A stretch of 64,000 nucleotides of DNA. It comes from Limnobacter sp. MED105 (GTDB lineage: Bacteria; Pseudomonadota; Gammaproteobacteria; Burkholderiales; Burkholderiaceae_B). A program made the position numbers and the translations under genes. The stretch lies in the NCBI RefSeq assembly GCF_000170915.1, contig NZ_ABCT01000012.1, positions 52,866-116,865 of the forward strand, written 5' to 3'. Below the pieces are notes generated by a model. It saw nothing but the letters and a program-made list of their open reading frames with translations. It searched no databases and had not been told where the DNA came from. Positions 53,962 to 63,438 of this stretch are shown here, one piece after another; position 1 is the stretch's first letter; the number at the start of each line of letters is the position of its first letter.

Positions 53962-54047
53962 AGCGCCTGCTGGAATGTAGCTTGCTAGTAGTCTCTTGAA
54001 CTGTTGCAAACTGGGACAGACGAATAACAACACAGGGACTACTTGCA

Positions 54048-54698
54048 TTGACTACCAACAAAACACACACCCTGTTTTTGCTGTGGGTGTTGCTGATCAG
54101 CCTGACGGGTTTTGGCTTGTACATGACCTGGCACAAAGGCCTTTTTCAATGGATTATCCTGACTGACAACACGCGCATTTGCGTGGTCATTGTTTTCGCT
54201 TTCATGGTGGGCAGTGGCCTTGCAGGCTGGCGAAGTGTTTATCTAAGCAGGCAGTCACGTTACTTTGACCAAATTCGAAACGGGTTCACCGATTTCAAAC
54301 TTGGGCAATCCATTTGCCATGATTACCTGACCCACCCACTTGCTCATCCCAGTGAAGGCCAATTGATGGCCGAGGTGATGGCGGAACGCGCGCGTGGCAC
54401 ACACCAGGTAGGCTGGTTTGTAACTGGGCTAATGATCAAGCTGGGTTTGTTGGGTACGGTGGTGGGGTTCATCATGATGCTCAGTAGCCTTGAAGGTTTG
54501 GAGCAGCTTGATATCTCGGATATCAAAACCCTGATGCAACAAATGACGCAGGGCATGGGCGTGGCGATGAATACCACCCTGGTGGGTTTGATCGGCAGCA
54601 TTTTGTTGGGCTTGCAGTTTTTGATGCTTGATCGCCATGCCGATCAATTGATCGCGGCCACTGTGGACTATGCACACCGAAACGTGAAAGCGAGCTAA
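54048..54698 (+). CDS. MotA/TolQ/ExbB-like proton channel protein
   Basis: A 216-residue protein with membrane segments at about 7-27, 44-62, 125-147 and 170-192. The two C-terminal helices (LGLLGTVVGFIMMLSSL and GVAMNTTLVGLIGSILLGLQ) carry the small-residue and Thr pattern of MotA/TolQ/ExbB channels. I use the TTG at 54048 (AGGGA 9 nt upstream) because no ATG precedes the first helix. It is followed after 5 nt by a TolR/ExbD-like gene, so the pair probably forms a proton-driven complex. Confidence 0.78.
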   Translation: MTTNKTHTLFLLWVLLISLTGFGLYMTWHKGLFQWIILTDNTRICVVIVFAFMVGSGLAGWRSVYLSRQSRYFDQIRNGFTDFKLGQSICHDYLTHPLAHPSEGQLMAEVMAERARGTHQVGWFVTGLMIKLGLLGTVVGFIMMLSSLEGLEQLDISDIKTLMQQMTQGMGVAMNTTLVGLIGSILLGLQFLMLDRHADQLIAATVDYAHRNVKAS

Positions 54699-54703
54699 GC
54701 AGC

Positions 54704-55312
54704 ATGCCGCTTTTCAATCACAAGCCAGACTTTGAGCTGGACCCGTTCACCGATTTGATTTTCAACGCCTTGTTGATTTTCACTTTTCTGTTTTTGATGG
54801 CCTTGTTGTTGTTGAATCCACCTGCCAAAAGCGGAATTATCGACCCCAAGGCCGAATTTTTGGTGACTGTCAGCTGGCCCGACAACGACCCCAACGACAT
54901 TGACGTGTGGGCTGCAGGGCCCGCAGGTGCGCAGGTGTGGTTCATGCGGCCTCAAGATGGTCTGCTGCACCTGGACCGTGACGACCGTGGCTTGGCCAAT
55001 GACACTCAGGAAATTGAAGGACAGGTGTTTGTAAATCCGTTGAACCAGGAGGTGTTGACCATTCGTGGTCGGCCTCCCGGTGAATACATTGTGAACCTGC
55101 ACTACTACAAAACTGAAAACAAGGCCCCGGTGCCTGTGAATATTTATGTGGCCGAGGTGAACCCGAAATTGAAGGTGTTGCATTACTCCACGGTGACCTT
55201 GCGGCAAGAGGGCGATGAAGCCACTGCCGTTCGTTTCACGATTGATCCAAGTGGCACGGTGAGCAATATCAATCAACTTGAAAAATCTTTGGTGAAGGCA
55301 GACGGAAAATGA
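54704..55312 (+). CDS. ExbD/TolR-like membrane anchor with novel periplasmic domain
   Basis: A 202-residue protein. Residues 13-40 give one membrane helix with the ExbD-type Asp at its start (PFTDLIFNALLIF, Asp17), the residue that carries protons in ExbD/TolR. The remaining 160 residues are not the usual ExbD domain but a beta-sandwich-like part with DPNDIDVWAAGPAG and LLHLDRDDRG, reminiscent of DUF2135/YfaP-type domains. It presumably couples proton flow in the inner membrane to something in the periplasm. Overlaps the next gene by 4 nt. Confidence 0.72.
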   Translation: MPLFNHKPDFELDPFTDLIFNALLIFTFLFLMALLLLNPPAKSGIIDPKAEFLVTVSWPDNDPNDIDVWAAGPAGAQVWFMRPQDGLLHLDRDDRGLANDTQEIEGQVFVNPLNQEVLTIRGRPPGEYIVNLHYYKTENKAPVPVNIYVAEVNPKLKVLHYSTVTLRQEGDEATAVRFTIDPSGTVSNINQLEKSLVKADGK

Positions 55313-55824
55313 ACGAAGTGTTGGTGGGTTTGGGCATCGCCTATATTTTTTTAGCAGCGCTGTTGCTATTGGCCTTGGTGTATGGCCGCATGAATTGGAC
55401 CGTCAAGCTGGTTCTGATTGTGGTGTCGGTGGGGTTTTATTGGCTCAGCTATGTCAACTGGCAAAACGCACAGGGTTGGCCCAGTCAGGCTGATTTGCCC
55501 AAGCGATTTCTGTTCTACGCCGTGGTGGTAGAAGAGCCAGACAAAACAGAAGGCATCAAAGGGCGACTGTTCGTATGGGCCAGCGACCTGGCCAATGACA
55601 GGCCTTCCGATACACCCCGTGCTTATGTGTTGCCGTACGACAAAGAATTGCATGTAAAGCTGGACGCCGCGCAGCGCCAAATGCGCAACGGCAATTTACA
55701 AATCGGCGAAGTGGGGGGTGAATTATTCGATCCGCAGGCCACCCGAGACAACACGCGAATTGCAGACAAGAAAATTGATCTGGAATTTACGGATCTGCCT
55801 GACCCTCAGTTGCCGGAGAAGTAA
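55309..55824 (+). CDS. Membrane protein of the TolQ/TolR-like module
   Basis: A 171-residue protein with two N-terminal helices (about 5-24 and 30-48) and a soluble, acidic C-terminal region of 120 residues, probably periplasmic. I do not recognise a family. It is coupled to the TolR-like gene by an ATGA overlap and 3 nt precede the lipoprotein gene, so it must belong to the same machine. Confidence 0.68.
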   Translation: MNEVLVGLGIAYIFLAALLLLALVYGRMNWTVKLVLIVVSVGFYWLSYVNWQNAQGWPSQADLPKRFLFYAVVVEEPDKTEGIKGRLFVWASDLANDRPSDTPRAYVLPYDKELHVKLDAAQRQMRNGNLQIGEVGGELFDPQATRDNTRIADKKIDLEFTDLPDPQLPEK

Positions 55825-55827
55825 GCC

Positions 55828-56541
55828 ATGTTGAAAATTTTGAGTGTGGCAGTTCTGGCGCTTGGTCTGGCTTCTTGTTCCAAGGTGGGCGGTGGAGAGT
55901 ACTTTCCGCTGAATGAAGGTTTGCAATGGCAATACAAACTCGATTTCGTCATGCCCGATGGCAAGAACAAAAAAGATTTGATGATTCGCACGGTGGGGCA
56001 CTCCAGCTTCAAAACTGAAGAGGGCGAGATTGAGGGCATGGTACGTAGAACGTCGGATGGCACGGACTATTTTGTTCAAGAGCGGGATGACGGTTTTTAC
56101 CGTGTGGGGAAACGCGTGATTGTGCAGACCAAGCCGCAGGCTGATCAGGCGCCACGCTTGATACTGCCCAAGGGGCGAAACCTGCGGGTGGGCTACACCT
56201 GGACCATGGATACAAGCCCGTATGTGATGCACTGGATGCCACCATTTGTCGAGGCCAATGCCAGCATTAAACCGTTTGATTTGGTGTACGAAGTGGCGTC
56301 ACTGGATGACACGGTAGAGACACCTGCCGGTATTTTTCAGAACTGCATTCGATTGGATGCCACTGGCAAGATGGTGTTTTACGCCGATGCCAGTGCGGGT
56401 TATCAGGAAATTCTGATCAATCACACCGAATGGTATGCACCCGGTGTTGGGTTGGTGAAGCTGGAGCGCGATGAGCCTTTGGACACCAGCATCATGAAGG
56501 GGGGCAAGGTAACCATGATGCTCAGCAGTTTTCTGGACTGA
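55828..56541 (+). CDS. Lipoprotein of the TolQ/TolR-like module
   Basis: A 237-residue predicted lipoprotein: signal with lipobox LASC at residue 17, Ser at +2, which favours the outer membrane. The body is beta-rich and begins YFPLNEGLQWQYKLDF, a pattern found in secreted proteins of unknown function. Fourth gene of the operon; it could be the outer membrane partner of the proton-driven complex. Confidence 0.7.
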   Translation: MLKILSVAVLALGLASCSKVGGGEYFPLNEGLQWQYKLDFVMPDGKNKKDLMIRTVGHSSFKTEEGEIEGMVRRTSDGTDYFVQERDDGFYRVGKRVIVQTKPQADQAPRLILPKGRNLRVGYTWTMDTSPYVMHWMPPFVEANASIKPFDLVYEVASLDDTVETPAGIFQNCIRLDATGKMVFYADASAGYQEILINHTEWYAPGVGLVKLERDEPLDTSIMKGGKVTMMLSSFLD

Positions 56542-56545
56542 GTGA

Positions 56546-57085
56546 TTACTTGTTGAACAATCCTTCAAGCACCTGGTCGCAAAAGCGCTCACGTTTTTCT
56601 CCATTGCCGGTGACGGTGCAATGCTCAATCAAAACCTGATCGCCCACAATGCTGTGTGATTCGACACGATCTGCATAAAGCAGAATTTCCTCCGTGTCCA
56701 GGCTGAATTTGGAATCCAGGTCCATCTGGTTCAAATCGGGTCTGCGCCAGTGCACCGTGAACAGCGGCTGGTTTTGAAACACTTCGCCCTTCTGGTTTTG
56801 CAGCTCTGTGACGGCCTGCACCGACAGCATGGGGTGACTGTTGAACTCTTGGGGATAGTGGCGCTTCATTTCACGCATGATGTTGTAAGCGTCGGTTGCA
56901 AACAGGGTCACGATTCGATTGCGCGTTACAAAGGTGATCTGCTCCGTATTCAAACCGCGCACCTCCACAATATTGCCATTGGCCATTTTTTCCATGGAGT
57001 CGGGCGGGGGCGGGCTACACGCCGCTAGCAGGGCTGCACAGGCCAGTAAGGTGGCCTGTTGAAGATGGCGCAACATAAGGCGCAT
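56546..57085 (-). CDS. Lipoprotein, convergent with TolQ/TolR-like module
   Basis: A 179-residue lipoprotein with lipobox LAAC near residue 23. The mature part is mixed alpha/beta without recognised motif (contains ITFVTRNRIVTLFATDAYNI). The ATG at 57085 has GGAG 8 nt upstream; ATG 57076 is an alternative. It ends 4 nt from the stop of the convergent lipoprotein gene. Function unknown. Confidence 0.68.
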   Translation of the reverse strand: MRLMLRHLQQATLLACAALLAACSPPPPDSMEKMANGNIVEVRGLNTEQITFVTRNRIVTLFATDAYNIMREMKRHYPQEFNSHPMLSVQAVTELQNQKGEVFQNQPLFTVHWRRPDLNQMDLDSKFSLDTEEILLYADRVESHSIVGDQVLIEHCTVTGNGEKRERFCDQVLEGLFNK

Positions 57086-57160
57086 TCGTGGTCTCCGGTT
57101 TGGTGTTGTTGTGTCAGCAGTATAGGGGGTAAATGTTGTCACCTGGCTTACACCAAGCGC

Positions 57161-60100
57161 TTACCTCCGGCAAAGCTTGCGCAGGGCCATTTCCAGTTCA
57201 GCCGGTTTGGGTGGTTTGGCCATGATCATGTCCACCTGGGGTACTTCTTCCTGGCTGAGCGACATTTGCTTGCCCCAGCCTGTCAGCATCAACACCGGAG
57301 TGGCCGGGCTCAGGGACTTGATCATTTCCGCCAACTCCTTTCCATCCATTTCTGGCATGCCCAAATCGGTGATGACTGCGTCGAATGCTTTGCCTTTGCG
57401 TGCTGTTTCATTGAATAATTGCGCGGCCAGTGCGCCACTGCCCGCGGTGTGAATTTGATGTCCGCTCATTTCAAGAATGGCTGACATGGCAGCCAACACA
57501 TTGGGGTCGTCATCGACAAGCAGCAGGTTAAGCGGTCGCCCAGTGTTGGGGTCGAACTCTACGCTGCTGGTGTGGAATGCCGCGGGTTCGCTGGCGGTTC
57601 GTACGGGGAAATACAAACTGACGGTGGTGCCTTTCCCTGGCTCGCTGTGTATTTCCATGAAACCGTCTGCACGCTGCACGATGCCATACACCATAGACAA
57701 TCCCAGTCCTGTGCCGCGTTCACCTTTGGTGGTAAAAAATGGTTCGAAGCAACGTGCCTGCTGTTCTTTGCTCATGCCGATGCCGTTGTCTTGCAGGCAG
57801 ATGACCACCAGTGGTTCGGTGTCTTTTTCTTTGAATTCGGTTTTTAGTTGAATGTGGCCGCCTTGGGGCAGGGCGTCGACCGCATTCAAAATCAGATTGG
57901 TCAGAATCTCGCGCAATTCAGTTTCAGAAACCGCCAGCTTGGGCAAAGGGTTGCTCAACTCATGTGTAATGCCGATGGTGATGCCGTTGCGAAGCGCCAT
58001 ATCGCCCCAGCGTGGCCTGGTCAGTTCAATCGCTTCCAGGCACATGTCGTTGGCATCGCACATATTGGCTGGTTCAAGTTCACTTCTCGATCGGGCGAAA
58101 CGCCCCATGCGGTCCACGGTGTTGCTGACATCGTCAATCGCGGTTTGAACAATGCGCAACTGTTTGTAGCCTTTCTCGCTGAGGTTTTTCTCGTTCTCCA
58201 GCAGCGACTCCAGGTAAAGCGTGGCAGGCGAAATGGCATTGTTGATGTCGTGGGCAATACCGCTGGCCATGCCCGCCAGTGCGTGCAGCCTTTCTTGTTG
58301 CAGCACCATGTTTTGTGTCGATTGCAACTCCCGATAAGCTTCCTGAAGTTCATTCAACAATTCCACCTGTGACAAAGCCACTGCAACGTGTTCGCTCAAC
58401 TGGTCGACAAACTCGATTTCTTCACTGGAGAATGCATCAATGTCCGTGCGTGAAATCACGAGAATTCCAAGCACCTCGTCGCCCTTCATCAAAGGGTTGA
58501 TGATCAGACTGTACAGGCCACCCAGGCTATTCATGGCTGCACCGATTGGCCCGCGTGTAGCACCCATGTTTGCGTTGTGTACACGCTTGCCTTTCAACGC
58601 TACCTCAAGATGAACACCATGCCCTTTGACCTGTGCGCCTACAAACAGGCCCAGCTTGTCGGCCAAGACCTGACTGCGTTGGCCCACTGAGCGCACCGTC
58701 AGTATGTTTTTTGCATTGTTGTAGGTTGCCATCAGGCTGAAGTCCGAGGGCAGGCGTTCCTCCACATGATTAACAACCACGTTGTAAATTGACTCCAGAC
58801 TTTGGCGGTGGCTAATCGCCCGTGTAATCTGGTTCAGCAATTGCATGCGGGCCAATTGTGCTTCGCTCTCGCGCTTGGATTGCACAAGCCTGCTCATGTC
58901 CGTCATGCCACCGACCATTCGAATGCCTTTTCCGGTGTGATCACGGATCACATGGCCCCTGTCCAGTACGTCCAGCCATCGACCATCGACGTGCTGAAAG
59001 CGGTATTCGTCCTGCCAAATGTCACCCTCGCTGTCGATGGCTTTTTGCACACTGCTCAGCACACGTTCAAGGTCTTCCGGGTGAATAAGGCGCGTCCAGG
59101 ATTTGGAATTTTTCTCGAGCGATTCACTGGGGTGGCCAAACAGGCTTTGCATACCCTCATTCCACCAAAGCTCGTCTGTTTCAAGATCCCAGTCCCACAC
59201 ACAATCTGTGGTGACCCGCGTGAGCGAGCGAAACATGGACAGGCTTTCTTGCAAGGCGTCCTGGCGAAGTTTCAGCTCGGTGATATCGCGTTGAATACCG
59301 ATCCAGTGGGTGCATTTGCCCAGTGGGTCGATCATGGGAACAATCTCGACATCTACCCACATTTTTTCGCCGTTCTTGGTGTAGGTGATCAGTTCCTCGC
59401 GCACAGCTTCCTGGCGGGACAGTGCTTCGCGAATTCTTGTCTTTGCATCGGGCTGTGTGTCCACTCCCTCCAGCACCGCAGGGGTTTGTCCGTAAATTTC
59501 CTCTCGGGTGTAGCCTGTACGTTCCAGAAACGCCTTGTTCACATACTGAATTTTCATGCCGCCCGACTCGAAGGGCTCTGCATCGGTGACCAGCACCATG
59601 TCATTGAGGCGTTCAAGGCAGGTTTGCAACAGGCGCAGACTTTCCATGGTCTTTGCTTTTTCAATGCCATTGATCAGATTGTCCAGCGCCATGGAGCGAT
59701 TGCGGGCGACGGTGTCGAGCAGGTGGACCATTTCATCGCTGAAGAAATAGCTTTCGTCTCCCATGTACACCAGGCCTGAATGTAAACGGCCGTTCAGATG
59801 CAGGGGAATAATCGCCATGGATTCAAAGCCACGTGCAAGCGATTCTTCCAGCCAGTGTTTGGCCATGGGTTCGTTGCGCAAATCGTCCACCACATACACC
59901 TGGCCTGTCCGTAATTTTTGCAGCAGAGGCGAATCAGGCCTGATCGCCAGTTTGGACATGATGGTTGCAACGAAATCCGTGTCTCGTCCGCCCGTCGCAG
60001 CGATCTTGAATTCAAGAGTTTCCCGCTTGAAGTCAACCACCCACACCAACGGAATTTTCGCCAGGCGGGGCGCGGCTTCGCAAATTTCCTCGTACATGGC

Positions 60101-61759
60101 CTGAGCACTGTCAAAAGCTGAAATTCGTTGATTGATGTGATTTTGCGCCAGCAAGGCACCATTGATCCTTTCCATCATCACGTCTTTCTTTCGCTGCTCT
60201 GTGATGTCTTGAATACAGCCGTGAATTCTGACGGGTTTGTCGTCAGCGTCTTTCATGACTTCCCCGGCAATGCGCGCCCAGATACGCCGGTTCTTGAAAG
60301 TGTTCATTTGAACCACAATGTCAAACGGCAAACCCTGTTGTTTGGCATTCTCAATGGCCTCGGCGATCACTTTTTTATAGCGCCCTACATACAGGCTCAT
60401 GCCCTGTTCCAGGGTGGGTATCTGGTCAGCCTCCTGGTCAAGCAATTGAAAGGTTTCTTCGGACCAATACACCGCATCGTTGTTGATGATGTCGATTGCC
60501 CATCCACCCAGCTTGCCAATTTGCCCACCCAGGCGTTGAAGGGTCATGTTGAACTTCAAGGCCTCGAGTGCGTGCTGTTGCTCCAGCAGTTCATCGGGTG
60601 CCCGTGCGGTGGCGGTATTGGTGTCGGTCAGGTTTGTTTCAGTGCTGTTCGCATGGCGTGGCAAACAGATTGCGAATGCAGCGCCTTGGCCCGCATTGCT
60701 GTGAGCCTCAATAACCCCGTGGTGCCGCTCAATGATTTTTTTAACATTCGCCAGGCCCATCCCGTGACCCTGGTAGTCGTGTTGGTTGTGCAGGCGTTGA
60801 AACGGTTTGAATAAATTGGCGGCAAGCTCTGGGTCGAACCCCACGCCGTTGTCTCTTACCGTGATGGTTACTTTGTCGTCGGTTTCGTGAACGTCGACAT
60901 GAATTTCCGGATGTGTTTGTTTGCTGCTGAACTTCAGTGCATTCGAAAATAGATTGAGAAAGACCTGCTCCAACAGGGCCTCATCGCCTTGAATCACAGG
61001 CAGTGGTTGAACCCGCCAGTTGGGTCGAGGTCCATCGCTGTCCAGTTCCGACAATATTCGGGCACGCGACACCACATCGGCCAAGTTAACCGGATTCAAG
61101 TTCAGTTCGGAGTCACCAAGGCGTGCAAATGCGAGCAGGTCGGAAACCAGTTTGCTACCTCGGTCGCTGCTTTCCTTAATGCGTTGAATGTGGAGCCACT
61201 CCTGTGGCGTAAAGCTGTTGCTGGAACGGCTGCTTAGGCCAGTTGCATGCCCCTGGATCAAGTGCATGACCGAGTTCAGGTCGTGTGCAACCCGCGCGGC
61301 AAAGCTGTCAAGATCGGTATTCAATTCAGTCAGGCGCTGATTGGCCGCAGTCACCTTGTCCAGCAGGGCTGCATTTTGTAGTCGCAGTCGACGGTTTTCC
61401 AGTGCGCGTCGAATGACCGGGGCAATTTCAGCGAACTTGAACGGCTTGAGGATGTAATCCAGCACGCCCATTTGTATGGCCTGTACCGCAGTTTCCATGC
61501 TGCCGTGGCCGGTCATCAGAATGGCGTTCAGGTCTGGAGTGATTTCCAGTGCCTGGCGGATCAGTTCAGTGCCGCTCAGGCTAGGCAAGCGCAGGTCGGT
61601 CAGAAGCAAGTCGCAGGGCTGTTTGCGCAATGCATCCAGTGCATCTTCCGCGTTGGAAAAGCCCGTGACCTGATAACCCTCTTGTTCCAGAAGGGTACTC
61701 AGGGCTTCTCGTTGTAGCGTTTCATCGTCAACCACATACAGGCGTGCCGACAGGTTCAT
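57161..61759 (-). CDS. Large hybrid sensor kinase with two kinase cores
   Basis: A 1532-residue soluble protein. Order: receiver (1-120, Asp55 in LLLTDLRLPS); HisKA-like helix with His159 (ARVAHDLNSVMHL) and HATPase (about 255-370, NGVGFDPELA, GHGMGLANV); PAS/PAC (about 420-530); GAF (about 555-700); PAS/PAC twice (about 715-840, 850-975); GAF (about 990-1150); second HisKA (GMASGIAHDINNAISP, about 1165) and HATPase (about 1270-1395, NGIGMSKEQQ, GTGLGLSMVYGI); C-terminal receiver (about 1412-1532, TDLGMPEMDG). No membrane segment. Signals and target are unknown; the output may pass through the C-terminal receiver to an unlinked regulator. GGAG precedes the ATG. Confidence 0.88.
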   Translation of the reverse strand: MNLSARLYVVDDETLQREALSTLLEQEGYQVTGFSNAEDALDALRKQPCDLLLTDLRLPSLSGTELIRQALEITPDLNAILMTGHGSMETAVQAIQMGVLDYILKPFKFAEIAPVIRRALENRRLRLQNAALLDKVTAANQRLTELNTDLDSFAARVAHDLNSVMHLIQGHATGLSSRSSNSFTPQEWLHIQRIKESSDRGSKLVSDLLAFARLGDSELNLNPVNLADVVSRARILSELDSDGPRPNWRVQPLPVIQGDEALLEQVFLNLFSNALKFSSKQTHPEIHVDVHETDDKVTITVRDNGVGFDPELAANLFKPFQRLHNQHDYQGHGMGLANVKKIIERHHGVIEAHSNAGQGAAFAICLPRHANSTETNLTDTNTATARAPDELLEQQHALEALKFNMTLQRLGGQIGKLGGWAIDIINNDAVYWSEETFQLLDQEADQIPTLEQGMSLYVGRYKKVIAEAIENAKQQGLPFDIVVQMNTFKNRRIWARIAGEVMKDADDKPVRIHGCIQDITEQRKKDVMMERINGALLAQNHINQRISAFDSAQAMYEEICEAAPRLAKIPLVWVVDFKRETLEFKIAATGGRDTDFVATIMSKLAIRPDSPLLQKLRTGQVYVVDDLRNEPMAKHWLEESLARGFESMAIIPLHLNGRLHSGLVYMGDESYFFSDEMVHLLDTVARNRSMALDNLINGIEKAKTMESLRLLQTCLERLNDMVLVTDAEPFESGGMKIQYVNKAFLERTGYTREEIYGQTPAVLEGVDTQPDAKTRIREALSRQEAVREELITYTKNGEKMWVDVEIVPMIDPLGKCTHWIGIQRDITELKLRQDALQESLSMFRSLTRVTTDCVWDWDLETDELWWNEGMQSLFGHPSESLEKNSKSWTRLIHPEDLERVLSSVQKAIDSEGDIWQDEYRFQHVDGRWLDVLDRGHVIRDHTGKGIRMVGGMTDMSRLVQSKRESEAQLARMQLLNQITRAISHRQSLESIYNVVVNHVEERLPSDFSLMATYNNAKNILTVRSVGQRSQVLADKLGLFVGAQVKGHGVHLEVALKGKRVHNANMGATRGPIGAAMNSLGGLYSLIINPLMKGDEVLGILVISRTDIDAFSSEEIEFVDQLSEHVAVALSQVELLNELQEAYRELQSTQNMVLQQERLHALAGMASGIAHDINNAISPATLYLESLLENEKNLSEKGYKQLRIVQTAIDDVSNTVDRMGRFARSRSELEPANMCDANDMCLEAIELTRPRWGDMALRNGITIGITHELSNPLPKLAVSETELREILTNLILNAVDALPQGGHIQLKTEFKEKDTEPLVVICLQDNGIGMSKEQQARCFEPFFTTKGERGTGLGLSMVYGIVQRADGFMEIHSEPGKGTTVSLYFPVRTASEPAAFHTSSVEFDPNTGRPLNLLLVDDDPNVLAAMSAILEMSGHQIHTAGSGALAAQLFNETARKGKAFDAVITDLGMPEMDGKELAEMIKSLSPATPVLMLTGWGKQMSLSQEEVPQVDMIMAKPPKPAELEMALRKLCRR

Positions 61760-61802
61760 GGTGGCTCCTGCACTATTTCTCCAAGCTAGTGCATGGTATC
61801 GA

Positions 61803-61822
61803 ATTTAACGATATTTAACGAT
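61803..61822. repeat. Tandem decamer upstream of hybrid kinase gene
   Basis: Two adjacent perfect copies of ATTTAACGAT, about 45-65 bp upstream of the kinase ATG. On the minus strand they read ATCGTTAAAT, a possible direct-repeat operator or activator site. Confidence 0.45.
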
Positions 61823-61839
61823 AGTCAATTTGGAGCCCC

Positions 61840-62445
61840 TCAGCTTTGCAGTTCCCTTTCCACATAATGCCCCGCCATGTCGGCCAAACCCTTGGCCAGG
61901 TCATCGAACGAAAAGCCGGGGTTGGGGTGGTTCAGATAGCGAATCATCGTGGCGATGCCGCTGTTGATGAAAATGTAAGTCATGGTTTGCAGGTTGTTCA
62001 GCTGCAAAATTTCCGGGTGCTTGATGGCATGCTGGATAAACAGGTCAGCAAGTGCGCGGTAAATGGGACCAAAAGGAACATGTTTTTCCATCAAGGCTGA
62101 CTCACGCGCACAACGCAGGTACAGCTCATCGTCTTTTTTCAGGAATTCGGCGGTTTGTGCAATCAGTTCATACACCCCATCGCGTAGCGAAAGCCGAACA
62201 ACCTTGTGTGTGGCACCCTGAATCACGCCAACCAGCTCCCTGGAAAAGCGCTCACCCATGGCACTGAAAATCGCTTCCTTGTTCTCGAAATACTCGTAGA
62301 TTGAGCCCACGCCAACACCTGCATATTCTGCAATTTGTCGCGTGGTTGCACCTTCTGCACCATGTTTGGCCAGGGCAATGAAAGCACCTTGAACAATGGT
62401 TTCCACGGTGTTCTGGGAGCGGGTTTGTTTTGGTTTTCTGGTCAT
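61840..62445 (-). CDS. TetR-family transcriptional regulator
   Basis: A 201-residue TetR regulator. The helix-turn-helix is TTRQIAEYAGVGVGSIYEYF (about 34-53) with a following KEAIFSAM, typical of AcrR-like members. The ligand-binding C-terminal domain has no obvious clue. ATG at 62445 chosen (an ATG at 62472 would lie within the operator). Divergent from the short-chain dehydrogenase operon, which it probably represses; effector perhaps an acyl or alcohol compound. Confidence 0.86.
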   Translation of the reverse strand: MTRKPKQTRSQNTVETIVQGAFIALAKHGAEGATTRQIAEYAGVGVGSIYEYFENKEAIFSAMGERFSRELVGVIQGATHKVVRLSLRDGVYELIAQTAEFLKKDDELYLRCARESALMEKHVPFGPIYRALADLFIQHAIKHPEILQLNNLQTMTYIFINSGIATMIRYLNHPNPGFSFDDLAKGLADMAGHYVERELQS

Positions 62446-62470
62446 GAATAAATCCGAATTGAATCCGAAC

Positions 62471-62482
62471 AAACGTTCGTTT
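62471..62482. promoter_or_regulatory. Candidate TetR operator
   Basis: AAACG-TT-CGTTT: 5-bp inverted arms in the 93-bp gap between the TetR gene and the dehydrogenase gene, typical position and form of an autorepressor site. Confidence 0.5.
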
Positions 62483-62538
62483 TAAGATGACATTGTTCAA
62501 TGTCACGGTCGCGCTGTCAAGCGCAATAGGATTTACAC

Positions 62539-63426
62539 ATGTTCGGGAAAAAAATTACCAAGGGTGCCAATGCAGTGGTCACTGGCGCGGGCAGCGGTAT
62601 AGGGCGGGCTTTCGCGCTTGAGTTGGTTCGCAGGGGCGGTCGCGTGGTGTGTGCCGATATTAGTTTGGAGCGTGCTCAGGAAACCGTGGATCTGATTATG
62701 GACATGGTGGCGGGCAAGCTGAAGAACGCTGACCTGGTGTTTGTACCGCAGGCCTGGGCTGTGAAGTGCGACGTCAGCAAACTCAAGGATGTGGAAGCAT
62801 TGGCCTTGAAAGCCGAGGAAATTTTTGGTGGCACCGAGAATGACACTGCCATTGATTTGGTGGTGAACAACGCCGGTGTGGGCGCTGGAGGCAAGCCGAT
62901 CGGTGAAACCACCATTGAGGACTGGAAGTGGACCATCGGCGTGAACCTGTGGGGTGTGATTCATGGTTGCCACGTGTTTGCTCCGCGCTTGCGCAAAAAG
63001 GGCGCTACAGCGAAGTGCGGTATTGTCAATGTGGCTTCCACAGCCAGCTTTGCCGCTGCCCCTTTGATGAGCGCTTACAACGTGACCAAGGCCGGTGCTT
63101 TGGCGTTGACCGAAACACTTGCTTCCGAGATGGCTGGCACTGGCGTGAATGTGACTGCGTTGTGCCCTACCTTTGTGAAAACCAATATTACGAAAGACGG
63201 CCGAATTGACGCCGCATCCAATCAACTTGCCAACAAGCTGATGGAGTGGACCGGTGTATCGGCTGACGGTGTGGTGAAAGAAACATTGAATGCATTGGAC
63301 AAGGGGCAGCTGTACGTGCTGCCCCAGTTGGATGCCCGCATGATTTGGCGCATGAAGCGCCTGATGCCGCGTAGCTACACGCGCGGTGCTGGTTTATTGG
63401 CCCGTGTGGCCGCAAAAGCTTTTTAA
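62539..63426 (+). CDS. Short-chain dehydrogenase/reductase
   Basis: A 295-residue classical SDR. NAD(P)-binding VTGAGSGIGRAFALEL (about 14-29), structural VNNAGVG (about 112-118), catalytic Ser in NVASTASFA and YNVTK (Tyr and Lys). The basic residues following the acidic ADISLERAQ suggest NAD rather than NADP use. First gene after the TetR operator; 12 nt before the next gene. Substrate unknown, possibly a lipid-like alcohol. Confidence 0.87.
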   Translation: MFGKKITKGANAVVTGAGSGIGRAFALELVRRGGRVVCADISLERAQETVDLIMDMVAGKLKNADLVFVPQAWAVKCDVSKLKDVEALALKAEEIFGGTENDTAIDLVVNNAGVGAGGKPIGETTIEDWKWTIGVNLWGVIHGCHVFAPRLRKKGATAKCGIVNVASTASFAAAPLMSAYNVTKAGALALTETLASEMAGTGVNVTALCPTFVKTNITKDGRIDAASNQLANKLMEWTGVSADGVVKETLNALDKGQLYVLPQLDARMIWRMKRLMPRSYTRGAGLLARVAAKAF

Positions 63427-63438
63427 GGAGTACACAAA

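Noticed and set aside
54048..55312. TolQ/TolR-like pair as part of a Zorya-type anti-phage system
   Set aside because: The second protein has no OmpA/MotB peptidoglycan domain and no helicase or nuclease gene is adjacent.
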